From an uncultured Oscillospiraceae bacterium (GTDB lineage Bacteria; Bacillota; Clostridia; Oscillospirales; Oscillospiraceae), in contig CABSMJ010000006.1 of NCBI GenBank assembly GCA_902478785.1, positions 1 to 64,000 on the forward strand: 64,000 nt of DNA. The letters are read 5' to 3'. Of this stretch, positions 35,301 to 42,904 are shown one piece after another. A program made the position numbers and the translations under genes. The notes below the pieces were generated by a model that saw only the letters and a program-made list of their open reading frames with translations, was not told the origin of the DNA and made no database searches. Position 1 is the stretch's first letter. Each line of letters opens with the position of its first letter.

Positions 35301-37182
35301 GGACCTGCTGCGCCTGCGGGCGCTGTTCCCGGGCCGGGAGCTGTATCTGGCGGTGGGCTCGGACGTGGTGGAGGGTGCCTCCTCCTACAAAAAGCCGCCG
35401 GAGCACGGCTCCGTCCACTCCCTCAACCACATCGTCTTTCGCCGGGCCAGCTCCATCCACGGGGACAGCCGGGGAGACGAGGTGGACCTCGGCTGCATCA
35501 CCGGCAAGGTGCTGCAGCTGCGCCTGCCCACCCACCTGGAGGACATCAGCTCCACCCGCATCCGGGAAAACGTGGACATGAATCGGGACATCTCCAACCT
35601 CATCGACCCGGTGGTGGAGGAGTTCATCTATCAAAACAGCCTCTACCTCCGGGAGCCCCAGTACAAGCCTTTGATGGAGGGCAACCCCCTGCGCTTCCGG
35701 AAGGTGGAGCGGCCCACGCCGGACCTGCTGCGGCGGCTGGGAGCCGCCGTGGGCCTTTCAGGCCGGCGGGTGGAGGCCATCAGCCGGGAGTATCTGGGCT
35801 TTGCCACCATCCTGCGCACCACCGGGGACAACCCACAGACCCTGGGCTTTGCCACAGGCCGGCTCATCAGCTCCACGGAGCTTCGCTCCGCCCTGGGGAG
35901 TCTGCGGCTGGCGGACTATGTGCGCAGCCGCACCGCGGGCCGCATCCTGCTGCTCAGCGGGATGTACGCCGCCCGGGAGGCGGGGGACTGGGACGTCAAG
36001 CAGCTGCTGCTGACGGAGGTGCTGTCGGACTCCATGGCCCAGGACTGCACCTATGCCCTCTACTGTCCCGCCGACGGGGAACTGACGGAGGAGGCGGAGG
36101 ACGCCCTCTGGCGCCAGGGCTTTTTGCGCATCCCGGACATGGAGGACGAAAAGCCGCTGCTGCTGGTGGATATGCGCTCGCCTGTGGCGGTGATGCAGAA
36201 CATCGAAACCACCATCAAGCCCCCCTTCTCCACCGCGCCGGCGGTGCTCTCGGCTATCCGAAAGGCCTACCGCCGGTTCCAGGAGGCGTTGTGCACCCTC
36301 TATCCTGGCACGCTGATCTTGTCCCTGAACACCACCGTCATCCACCACCGGCTGGTGGAGCGGATCACGGAGCGCAACGGTGTGCCGCCCATGCCCACCC
36401 ATCCTCGGACCCTGGGCCCGGAGATGTGCGTGCCCTTCGGCAAGCTCCTGCGGGGCCACGCGGTGCCCAACACTGTCACCAAGACCATCCACACCGACAA
36501 GGTCTATTCCCCGGACCTCCATGAAAAGACCATCGAGGCCTTCCCCTACTACGCGCCCCTGGAGAGCCAGGTGCGCACGGTGCGCTCCTTTGAGCGGCCG
36601 GTCATCCTGGTGGATGACATGATGCACACCGGCGACCGCATCCGGGTGCTGGAGCCCATGGCCCGGGAGGCGGGGGTGCACATTAGCCAAGTGCTGGTGG
36701 GGCTGCTGTCCGGCCGGGGCCGGGACCTGATCGATGAGCGGCAGCTGCCGGTGGACGCCATCTACTTCGTGCCGGACCTGCGGGCCTGGTATGTGGAGTC
36801 GTCCTTCTATCCCTTCATCGGCGGCGACACCGTCCGCCGGGACCAGTGGTCCGTGCCGGGCCTGCTGCCCTCCATCAATATGATTTTGCCCTACACCTGC
36901 CCCCGGTTCCTGCGGGTGTGCGGCCGGGAGCCCGCCTTCCGGTTCTCCCGCACCTGCCTGGAGAACTCCCGGGATATCCTGCTGGCCCTGGAGGCGGAGT
37001 ACCGCAGTCAGTTCGGCCGGAACCTGACCCTCAGCCGCCTGAGCGAGGCGGTGATCCTGCCGCTGTGCCCGGACAAGGGCAGCTGCATGTCCTATGACCC
37101 CAACCTGGCGGCCTCGGTGTATCTGGAAAATGACCTGGCAGCCCTGATGCGGATGCGGAATCTCTTTTTGGAGGAGCTGTAA
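32359..37182 (+). CDS. 1607-residue fusion: HD phosphohydrolase, helical region, nucleotidyltransferase, phosphoribosyltransferase
   Basis: Four parts can be seen. (1) An HD domain at about residues 130-330 has candidate metal ligands H180/H181, H209-D210 in HDIGKFG and H249. (2) A long helical, HEAT-like region runs from about 340 to 900 without motifs (for example YRETVRQEAMWVIG). (3) A NadD/CoaD-like nucleotidyltransferase at about 905-1095 has GTFDPFTLSH at 910-919, a T-x-x-H form of the (H/T)xGH motif, and ISSTRIR at 1063-1069. (4) A type I phosphoribosyltransferase at about 1300-1607 has the PRPP loop VILVDDMMHTGD at 1415-1426. Residues ~1110-1290 are unassigned, perhaps a worn acetyltransferase-like fold. 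The combination suggests nucleotide or cofactor chemistry, but substrate and role are unknown. It heads an operon of four genes. Confidence 0.85.
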   Translation: MDEKLLQALEEAFAEPLFLERLSEEGAPGPGPDAQAWGRLLEPLLPTKERVRCADVVEQCRVLLEQEAQAPREGWLFYISRVAVSLAFPEEIDHTPAQRGAALTFLQALRVLLDRERQVLPFDSSRDFAFCTREELRGSDRREEYRTFLNAWRGDCVYETMRLSAETTPFSTLEHIAGVHHVAMTMARELRAAGGEVDLAMVSASAACHDIGKFGCRTGERVPYLHYYYTDQWCTRRNLPDVGHIAANHSTWDLELENLSAENLLLIYADFRVKQEKDDSGRERTHIYTLEQSYDVILSKLDNVDDAKRRRYAFVYAKLCDFQEYLQDLGVDVTLEGHPTAPVRRPDAALLSHEETVRAFRLLAVEHNLHLMHRFSHERLFANVLEAARSEKAWSRVRAYVSILEEYFTYLTAAQKAQSLSFLYELLMDREGDIRRQAAALIGRIIACFNAGYQKELPKTAAPSSAQQTQFALWARYLDLMIYPDHKLTDPQKSHIHYTMKITVQTVLTDCSPADAPRFMEGIRRYYDTPCLTDREAALALTDTLCYLPPELCGEDWERLTEFAAVQLGRNDLVLQAAAMRFFHRVVQALPPEHPAAVRAGALARELDCSGSPALLYLQACILRSLGESGEAQMEQLSRREVVSDIFVDNLKNATHWVLKAVNIELLTEQVLRGERENLLHIAAHFGNLLKVSDAIVVRYNAGGSLLQIADRLSFDQRNEVAVEMAKGLEVGQYEYSKYIPQCLGEFILHLRPTELDEMLDRLAHLMGNSSDTTVSAALTTVGVSLEHYGVYGERFGETPEVLNARRERMAGMLLKGLSSYRETVRQEAMWVIGRELFGSQTLTFWEKTELFTLMADKMLFLFIEHREGELTYFYRAAALSHIYRFIVEHQILEGPFRFEERLPVAFFPGTFDPFTLSHKGIVREIRDLGFEVYLAVDEFSWSKKAQPSLIRRQIVSMSVADEFHVRLFPLDIPVNIANPQDLLRLRALFPGRELYLAVGSDVVEGASSYKKPPEHGSVHSLNHIVFRRASSIHGDSRGDEVDLGCITGKVLQLRLPTHLEDISSTRIRENVDMNRDISNLIDPVVEEFIYQNSLYLREPQYKPLMEGNPLRFRKVERPTPDLLRRLGAAVGLSGRRVEAISREYLGFATILRTTGDNPQTLGFATGRLISSTELRSALGSLRLADYVRSRTAGRILLLSGMYAAREAGDWDVKQLLLTEVLSDSMAQDCTYALYCPADGELTEEAEDALWRQGFLRIPDMEDEKPLLLVDMRSPVAVMQNIETTIKPPFSTAPAVLSAIRKAYRRFQEALCTLYPGTLILSLNTTVIHHRLVERITERNGVPPMPTHPRTLGPEMCVPFGKLLRGHAVPNTVTKTIHTDKVYSPDLHEKTIEAFPYYAPLESQVRTVRSFERPVILVDDMMHTGDRIRVLEPMAREAGVHISQVLVGLLSGRGRDLIDERQLPVDAIYFVPDLRAWYVESSFYPFIGGDTVRRDQWSVPGLLPSINMILPYTCPRFLRVCGREPAFRFSRTCLENSRDILLALEAEYRSQFGRNLTLSRLSEAVILPLCPDKGSCMSYDPNLAASVYLENDLAALMRMRNLFLEEL

Positions 37183-37230
37183 CAAATCCGGCCGCTCCCA
37201 TGGGAGGAGCAGCCAAAGGAGGAGATCGTC

Positions 37231-38469
37231 ATGTATTATTACGGACAGGATGGGGCGGTTTTCTGCGCCCTGGAGGAAAATCTGGCATTGCCCCGGTGCC
37301 CGGCACCGACGGAGAAGGTGCCTCTGACCTTCCTCTTCTCCGCCCCGCCGGAGGGGCGGCGGTGCTCCTTTGCCGTCACCGACCCCCGGCAGCTGACGGC
37401 GGAGGAAGGGGTGGCCTGGCTGGACAGCCGCCGTCTGCCCGATGCCCCGACCCTGGACGCTCCGATGGCCCGGGCCATTGAGAATGGCGGATTGCGGGCG
37501 GTGAACTACCTCCACCCCTTCTGGCGCCGGGCCCCGTTGGTCACCGGCCGCAAGATGGGAAAGAAGCGGCTGCACCTGCTGGCAGTGGGCGACGTGGGCA
37601 GCACCATGCTCCTGGGACTCAAGCTCCTGGGCGGGGATGTGCTGGACACCATCGGTATCTGCGATCTGGACCCCAAGGTGACGGAGCGGTGGGAGTTCGA
37701 GCTCAACCAGGTGGTGACGCCGGAGGATCCCCAGGCGCTGCCTCAGGTGGAGGTGGTGGCGCCGGAGCAGCTCTTTGCCTGCGATGTGTTCGTCTTTGCC
37801 GCCTCCAAGGGCGTGCCGCCTCTGGGCGCCAAGGGCGACGTGCGGATGGCCCAGTTTGAAGCCAACCGGGGATTGGTGGAGCACTTCGCCCGGCAAGCCC
37901 GGGAGGTGGGCTTCTCCGGCCTCTTTGCTGTGATCTCGGATCCGGTGGATCCCCTGTGCAAAGCAGCGTACCTGGCCAGCAACCGGGGGGAGGACGGCCG
38001 GTTCGACGGCCGGGGCCTTCTGCCAGAGCAGGTCCAGGGCTACGGCCTGGGGGTCATGCACGGCCGGGCGGCCTACTATGCCCGCAAGGACCCCCGCCTG
38101 GCCGACTACCTCACCGATGGCCGGGCCTTCGGCCCCCACGGGGAGGGACTGGTGATCGCCAACTCCATCAGCCGCTATGACGATGCGCTGTCCCGGGAGC
38201 TGACGGAAAAGACAAAAACTGCCAACCTCCGGCTGCGGGAGCTGGGCTTCAAGCCCTATGTGGCCCCGGCTCTCAGCTCCGGAGCGCTGAGCCTGCTGGC
38301 TACCCTTCGGGGCCAGTGGCACTCCGGCTCTGTGTACCTGGGCGGCGTGTACTTCGGGGTGCGCAACCGCTATACCCCCGCAGGCCAGGAGGTCGAATCC
38401 CTGGAGCTGCCCCAGGCGCTGATGGAGCGTCTGGAGGAGACCTGGGAGGACCTGGCGAGAATCCTTTAA
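37231..38469 (+). CDS. Lactate/malate dehydrogenase-like Rossmann protein
   Basis: This 412-residue protein has about 105 residues of unrecognised N-terminal sequence, then a Rossmann fold with AVGDVGSTML (118-127) and an acidic end to strand two (CDLDP). LDH-family echoes include FAASKGVPP where substrate-loop text is expected, R279 in MHGRAAYY, and H303 in GPHGEGLVIAN, which may stand for the catalytic arginine and histidine. Overall similarity to true LDH or MDH is weak, so it may be an NAD(P)-dependent oxidoreductase of another 2-hydroxyacid. AGGAGATCG precedes the ATG. It is the second gene of the fusion-protein operon, 48 bp behind it. Confidence 0.72.
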   Translation: MYYYGQDGAVFCALEENLALPRCPAPTEKVPLTFLFSAPPEGRRCSFAVTDPRQLTAEEGVAWLDSRRLPDAPTLDAPMARAIENGGLRAVNYLHPFWRRAPLVTGRKMGKKRLHLLAVGDVGSTMLLGLKLLGGDVLDTIGICDLDPKVTERWEFELNQVVTPEDPQALPQVEVVAPEQLFACDVFVFAASKGVPPLGAKGDVRMAQFEANRGLVEHFARQAREVGFSGLFAVISDPVDPLCKAAYLASNRGEDGRFDGRGLLPEQVQGYGLGVMHGRAAYYARKDPRLADYLTDGRAFGPHGEGLVIANSISRYDDALSRELTEKTKTANLRLRELGFKPYVAPALSSGALSLLATLRGQWHSGSVYLGGVYFGVRNRYTPAGQEVESLELPQALMERLEETWEDLARIL

Positions 38470-38493
38470 TCCTTTGAAAGAAGGCGGTTTTCC

Positions 38494-39552
38494 ATGGAGG
38501 ACCTGGTGCTGATCCGCCCCCGTCGGGGGCCCGCTCCCCGGCTGGACGACGTGCTTTCCCATGCCTTAGCGGGTCTTTCCGTTCGGGAGGTGGGGACGGC
38601 GGAGGAGCTGTCGGACCTGGAGCAGCGGCGGCTGCTCTTTGCCCTGGACCTGGGTCAGTGGGGCGTGAACCCGGCCTGGGGACCCATGCTGGAGCGGCTG
38701 CGGCGGGAGCCGCAGCTGCTGGAGGGGGCCGTTGCGGGGCTGGTAGTGGACGCCCAAAGCGAGCTCTACACCAAGGCTGCTGCCCGGGAGCTGGCTTTTG
38801 CCGCCAACCGCTGCGGTTGTGCCTTTGTGGGCAAGCCCCTGGTGGAGGGAACGGCGTCTCTGGCCAACTTTAAGGTGCTTGCCCAGTTGGGAGGCACCGA
38901 TCTGCCGGGAGCCTACCGGGCCTCGGCGCGGGACCTGGCGGAGCGGGTGGCGGACTTCGTTCCCCCAAGACACCGCCGACCCCGGCTGCTGGTGCTCCAT
39001 GCCTCCAGCCACAAGACCTCCAATACCATGGCCCTGTGGGAGCGCATCCGGCAGCGCCTGGAGCCCCGGTGCGACATCACCGAGGTGGGGCTGCGCAACG
39101 GTGTGCTGGTGGACTGTTCCGGCTGTCCCTACCAGATGTGCCTTCACTTCGGCGAGCGGGGCAGCTGCTTTTACGGCGGCGTCATGGTGGAGGAGGTCTA
39201 TCCCGCCCTGCGCCAGGCCGACGCCCTGGTGCTGCTGTGCCCCAACTATAACGACGCGGTCTCCGCCAACCTGACCGCCTGTATCAACCGCCTCACTGCC
39301 CTGTTCCGCACTACCCGCTTTGATGACAAGGCGGTGTACGGCATCGTGGTGTCCGGCTACTCCGGCGGTGACATCGTGGCGGAGCAGATTCTGGGGGCCC
39401 TTTGCATGAACAAGGCCTTCTATCTGCCGCCCCGCTTCGTCATGACGGAGACGGCCAACGACGCCGGCACGGCGGTGCACCTGCCGGGCATCCAGGAGCG
39501 GCTGGAGGCCTTTGCCCGGCAGATGCTGGACCAGCTGGCGGAGGAGGCATGA
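38494..39552 (+). CDS. NAD(P)H-dependent FMN reductase-like flavoprotein with cysteine cluster
   Basis: This 352-residue protein has a flavodoxin-like fold in its C-terminal half. LLVLHASSHKTSNT (about 165-178) fits the FMN phosphate loop, and VLLCPNYNDAVSANLTACINR fits the second flavin contact. Cysteines C208, C211, C216 and C225 (spacing 2, 4 and 8) surround DCSGCPYQMC, reminiscent of iron-sulfur flavoproteins. The N-terminal ~150 residues, including VVDAQSELYTKAAARELAFAANRCG, form a separate unassigned domain, possibly NAD(P)-binding. It starts 24 bp after the LDH-like gene and overlaps the next gene by ATGA. Confidence 0.75.
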   Translation: MEDLVLIRPRRGPAPRLDDVLSHALAGLSVREVGTAEELSDLEQRRLLFALDLGQWGVNPAWGPMLERLRREPQLLEGAVAGLVVDAQSELYTKAAARELAFAANRCGCAFVGKPLVEGTASLANFKVLAQLGGTDLPGAYRASARDLAERVADFVPPRHRRPRLLVLHASSHKTSNTMALWERIRQRLEPRCDITEVGLRNGVLVDCSGCPYQMCLHFGERGSCFYGGVMVEEVYPALRQADALVLLCPNYNDAVSANLTACINRLTALFRTTRFDDKAVYGIVVSGYSGGDIVAEQILGALCMNKAFYLPPRFVMTETANDAGTAVHLPGIQERLEAFARQMLDQLAEEA

Positions 39553-40700
39553 GAGAGCAAGAAACGGGGAAGGAAGTGGCGCAGGTGGCGCAGAGAGAGG
39601 AAAAGCGGCAGCGGGGACTGGATCTTTTGCGGGTGGTGTCCATGTTTTTGGTGGTCATCCTCCACCTGCTGGGCCGGGGCGGCGTGCTGGCGGCGGCGCC
39701 CTATGGCTCCGGGGCCTATCAGGCGGCCTGGCTGCTGGAGTGCGGGGCCTACTGCGCAGTGGATTGCTACGGGCTTCTCTCGGGCTATCTGCTATGTCGC
39801 TCCCGGTGCCGGAGCGAGGGGCTGGTGCGGCTGTGGCTCCAGGTGCTGTTCTGGTCCGCCGGGCTGACGGCCCTCTTCGCCCTGGTGTGGGAGCCGGTGA
39901 GCGGGAAGAGGTTCCTCGTCTCCTGTCTGCCGGTGGTGACGGAGCAGTACTGGTACTTTACCGCCTACTTCGGCGTCTACGCGCTGGCGCCCTTTTTCAA
40001 CCGCCTGATCGCCCATCTCAGTGCCCGGTCCTTCCAGCGGCTGCTGGCGGTGGGTTTCGTGCTGCTATCCCTGCTTCCCGCTCTGGCGGGGCAGGACCCC
40101 TTCCAGACCGAGGGGGGCTACAGCTTTTTGTGGCTGGCGGCGCTGTATTTCGCCGGGGCCTATCTGCGACTCCACGGTCGGGCCTGCCGTCATCCCCTGT
40201 GGTATCTGGCGGGCTATGTGGGCTTTGTGCTGGCCGCCTGGGGCTCCAAGTGGGCACTGGAGACGGTGTCGCTGCTGCGCACCGGTACTGTTTCCGGCGG
40301 CGGTCGCTTCCTCACCTATCCCTCCCCCCTGATCCTGGGAGCGGCGCTGTGCCTCTTTTTCGCCTGTTCCGGGCTGAAGCTCCGGGGACGGCTGTGGGGT
40401 GCGGTGCTGGGCTTTCTGGCCCCCGCCTCCTTTGGCGTCTACCTGATCCACGTCCAGCCCTTCGTGTTCAACCGCTGGCTGGATGAGTCCCTTGCCTGGC
40501 TGCCGGCCCTGGGGGGCTGGCGGGTACTGGTGACGGTGCCGGCCCTGGCCCTGGGGCTGTACCTTTTGTGTACGGTGCTGGAGTGGGGACGAATTTTGCT
40601 CTTCCGTTTGCTGCGGACGTCCGCTTTGGAGCGCCGGGTGGGGGTGTGGCTGGACCGCTTCCGCCTGCCGGAGCTGGAGGAGCCCGCCGGGAAGCCCTGA
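39549..40700 (+). CDS. Membrane acyltransferase, acyltransferase-3 family
   Basis: This 383-residue integral membrane protein of the OafA/YrhL-like acyltransferase-3 family has about ten helices. It opens with RGLDLLRVVSMFLVVILHL, the conserved arginine and membrane histidine of the active region, and later has FGVYLIHVQPFVFNRW, typical of the last third. Such enzymes O-acylate cell-surface glycans or lipids. A longer upstream frame overlaps the flavoprotein gene; the ATG at 39549 overlaps the preceding stop (ATGA) and has GAGGAGG upstream. It closes the four-gene operon. Whether it shares a pathway with the other three genes is unclear. Confidence 0.87.
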   Translation: MREQETGKEVAQVAQREEKRQRGLDLLRVVSMFLVVILHLLGRGGVLAAAPYGSGAYQAAWLLECGAYCAVDCYGLLSGYLLCRSRCRSEGLVRLWLQVLFWSAGLTALFALVWEPVSGKRFLVSCLPVVTEQYWYFTAYFGVYALAPFFNRLIAHLSARSFQRLLAVGFVLLSLLPALAGQDPFQTEGGYSFLWLAALYFAGAYLRLHGRACRHPLWYLAGYVGFVLAAWGSKWALETVSLLRTGTVSGGGRFLTYPSPLILGAALCLFFACSGLKLRGRLWGAVLGFLAPASFGVYLIHVQPFVFNRWLDESLAWLPALGGWRVLVTVPALALGLYLLCTVLEWGRILLFRLLRTSALERRVGVWLDRFRLPELEEPAGKP

Positions 40701-40703
40701 GAT

Positions 40704-40753
40704 AAAAAAAGACCGCGGACGGCGTTTTTTAAGAACGCTGTCCGCGGTTTTCT
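40704..40753. terminator. Bidirectional terminator between the fusion operon and RNase J
   Basis: A 15-bp stem with one G-U pair (40712-40726 with 40734-40748) is flanked by seven A on the left and TTTTCT on the right. Confidence 0.85.
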
Positions 40754-40780
40754 GCATTTTCTGAGAAAAGAGGTTTTCCT

Positions 40781-42436
40781 TTACAGCCGGGTCACCACAG
40801 GGATGATCATGGGGCTGCGCTTGGTGGTCTTGTAGAGGTAGTTGCTGATGGCGCTCTTCACCGCGCTGCGCAGTTCGCCGTCATCCCGGCGCCGGCGGGA
40901 CACGCCCTCGGCGGCCTCGGCGGCCACTCGCTGGAGCTCCGCCATCATCTCCTCGGACTCCTTGACATAGATGAAGCCACGGGTGACGATCTCCGGCGGA
41001 GCCAGCAGATCGCCGTTGTGGGAGGAGATGGGCAGCACCACGGTGACCATGCCGTCCTCAGCCAGGCGCTTGCGGTCCCGCAGCACCACGGCACCCACGT
41101 CGCCCACGCCGGAGCCGTCGATGAACACCTCGCCGGCAGGCACAGAGCCGTTGATCTTCATGGTCTTGGTGGTCAGCTCGATGACGTTGCCGTTTTCCGC
41201 CACCGCAATGTGGTTGCGGTCCATGCCCATGGCCATGGCCAGGTTGGTGTGAATCTGGAGCATCCGCTGCTCGCCGTGGACGGGGATGAAGAAACGAGGC
41301 TTCACCAGGGCATGGAGGATCTTCTGCTCCTCCTGGCAGGCGTGGCCGGAGACGTGGAGCATATCCGAGCGGTTGTAGAGCACGTCCACGCCCTTGCGGT
41401 AGAGCTCATCCACCACCCGGCTGATGGTCTTTTCGTTGCCGGGAATGGCGGAGGCAGAGATGATGACCAGGTCGCCGGGCCCCAGCTCCACCTGCTTGTG
41501 GGTGGAGAAGGCCATGCGGTACAGAGCGGACATCTCCTCGCCCTGGCTGCCGGTGGTGATGATGACCTGCTTGTTCTTGGGCAGGCCCTTGATCTTGTTT
41601 ACGTCCATAAGGGTGTTGCGGGGCACCTTCATATAGCCCAGCTCTGTGGAGACCTTCATGATGTTCTCCATGCTGCGGCCGGTGACGGCCACCTTCCGGC
41701 CGTTTTCCACGGCGGCGTCGATGACCTGCTGGATGCGGTGGACGTTGGAGGCAAAGGTGGTGACGATGATCCGCTTGTCGCAGCCCGCGAACCGCCGGCG
41801 GAAGGTCTTGCCCACCTCTTTTTCGCTCATGGTGAAACCGGGACGCTCCACGTTGGTGGAGTCGGAGCACAGGGCCAGCACGCCCTCCTTGCCCAGCTCG
41901 CCGAAGCGGGCCAGGTCGATGACCTCCCCGTCGATGGGGGTGGAGTCGATCTTGAAGTCGCCGGTGTGGACCACGGTGCCCATCTTGGTGTGGATGGCGA
42001 AGGCCACGGAGTCGGCGATGGAGTGGTTGACGTGGATGAATTCCACATTGAACTTGCCGGCCCGGACGGTCTGTCCTGCCTCCACGGTGGTCAGCTTGGT
42101 GGAGCGGGTGAGACCGTGCTCCTCCAGCTTCAGCTTGATGAGGCCTGCGGTCAGGCGGGTGCAGAAGATGGGGATGTTCACCTGCTTGAGCACATAGGGG
42201 ATAGCGCCGATGTGGTCCTCGTGACCGTGGGTCAGGAACAGACCCCGGATACGGGACCGGTTCTTCACCAGATAGGATATGTCGGGAATCACCAGATCGA
42301 TGCCGTACATATCGTCCCCGGGGAAGGCCATGCCGCAGTCCACGATGATGATCTCGCCGCCGTATTCATAGACGGTCATGTTCTTGCCGATCTCATTGAG
42401 ACCGCCCAGGGGGATGATTTTCATTTTCTCTGCCAT
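40781..42436 (-). CDS. rnj: Ribonuclease J
   Basis: This is a 5'-to-3' exoribonuclease and endoribonuclease, central to RNA decay and maturation in Firmicutes. The 551 residues have the metallo-beta-lactamase zinc motif HGHEDH at 70-75 (LTHGHEDHIGA), VDCGMAFP near 32-39 and VHTGDFKID. The beta-CASP part has STNVERPGFTMSEKEVG, VTGRSMENIMK, TTGSQGEEMSAL and HVSGHACQEE. The C-terminal domain ends ITKRSPMIIPVV-like. The frame extends upstream without similarity; the ATG at 42436 has AAGGAG seven bases before it. It is divergent from gdpP. The promoter lies far upstream, giving a ~290-nt leader with a terminator-like hairpin (42503-42543). Confidence 0.95.
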   Translation of the reverse strand: MAEKMKIIPLGGLNEIGKNMTVYEYGGEIIIVDCGMAFPGDDMYGIDLVIPDISYLVKNRSRIRGLFLTHGHEDHIGAIPYVLKQVNIPIFCTRLTAGLIKLKLEEHGLTRSTKLTTVEAGQTVRAGKFNVEFIHVNHSIADSVAFAIHTKMGTVVHTGDFKIDSTPIDGEVIDLARFGELGKEGVLALCSDSTNVERPGFTMSEKEVGKTFRRRFAGCDKRIIVTTFASNVHRIQQVIDAAVENGRKVAVTGRSMENIMKVSTELGYMKVPRNTLMDVNKIKGLPKNKQVIITTGSQGEEMSALYRMAFSTHKQVELGPGDLVIISASAIPGNEKTISRVVDELYRKGVDVLYNRSDMLHVSGHACQEEQKILHALVKPRFFIPVHGEQRMLQIHTNLAMAMGMDRNHIAVAENGNVIELTTKTMKINGSVPAGEVFIDGSGVGDVGAVVLRDRKRLAEDGMVTVVLPISSHNGDLLAPPEIVTRGFIYVKESEEMMAELQRVAAEAAEGVSRRRRDDGELRSAVKSAISNYLYKTTKRSPMIIPVVTRL

Positions 42437-42502
42437 AGAGTCACTCCTTAAAAAATCAAAAGTAAAGGAGACAAAACTTCTCTTTGGGAGGCAGGAGGGC
42501 GC

Positions 42503-42543
42503 AAAAAGACGGCTGATTCCGGGATTGCTTTCCCGCCTCAGCC
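42503..42543 (-). promoter_or_regulatory. Terminator-like attenuator in the RNase J leader
   Basis: On the minus strand GGCTGA/TCAGCC encloses CGGGA/TCCCG, followed by GTCTTTTTG, about 70 nt before the RNase J start. It looks like an intrinsic terminator inside the 5' UTR. Confidence 0.6.
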
Positions 42544-42735
42544 CGCACAAAAGCAAAGACGCCCGTACTTGCCCCTCGGCCCCGTTTCGCCGGCGGCTGG
42601 CACGCAATGCGCCCGATCCTGCATCCTGTGGAATTTTGTCATATATTATTTGACTGGGATGGAAACGCGGTCCGTCTCAGTAAAATACAAAAGAAATGGG
42701 GGTATCGGAGATACTGCCACATATAAACTTAACCT
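42544..42735 (-). other. Remaining RNase J leader, no ORF recognised
   Basis: About 190 nt lie between the predicted promoter and the attenuator hairpin, falling from AT-rich at the far end to GC-rich near 42550-42620. I see no gene or known RNA motif. GC-rich segments could form antiterminating or protein-binding structures. Confidence 0.4.
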
Positions 42736-42764
42736 ATTATAACACGCTAGGCAGGGTTTGTATA
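42736..42764 (-). promoter_or_regulatory. Probable RNase J promoter
   Basis: On the minus strand TATACA (42759-42764), a 17-bp spacer and a perfect TATAAT (42736-42741). Confidence 0.6.
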
Positions 42765-42840
42765 CCTCTTTTTTGGGAAAAAATCCGATTGGGGTGGGGG
42801 AAGGAAAGGCGGAAAACCGGGAAAAAATTGAGCGGCGCAC

Positions 42841-42869
42841 TGTTCAAACAGGGAAAAACCTGCTATACT
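42841..42869 (+). promoter_or_regulatory. Possible gdpP promoter
   Basis: TATACT (42864-42869) with TGTTCA 17 bp upstream, 35 bp before the gdpP start. The -10 is good and the -35 weak. Confidence 0.45.
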
Positions 42870-42904
42870 GTAATAATCTATCGACACGCGAAGGAGAGAG
42901 AATC

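Noticed and set aside
35758..38562. 934-residue minus-strand frame opposite the fusion and LDH-like genes
   Set aside because: Antisense shadow; crosses two real genes and carries no motif.
42544..42904. A known riboswitch or tRNA in the RNase J-gdpP gap
   Set aside because: I could not fit any tRNA cloverleaf or c-di-AMP/other riboswitch core to either strand.
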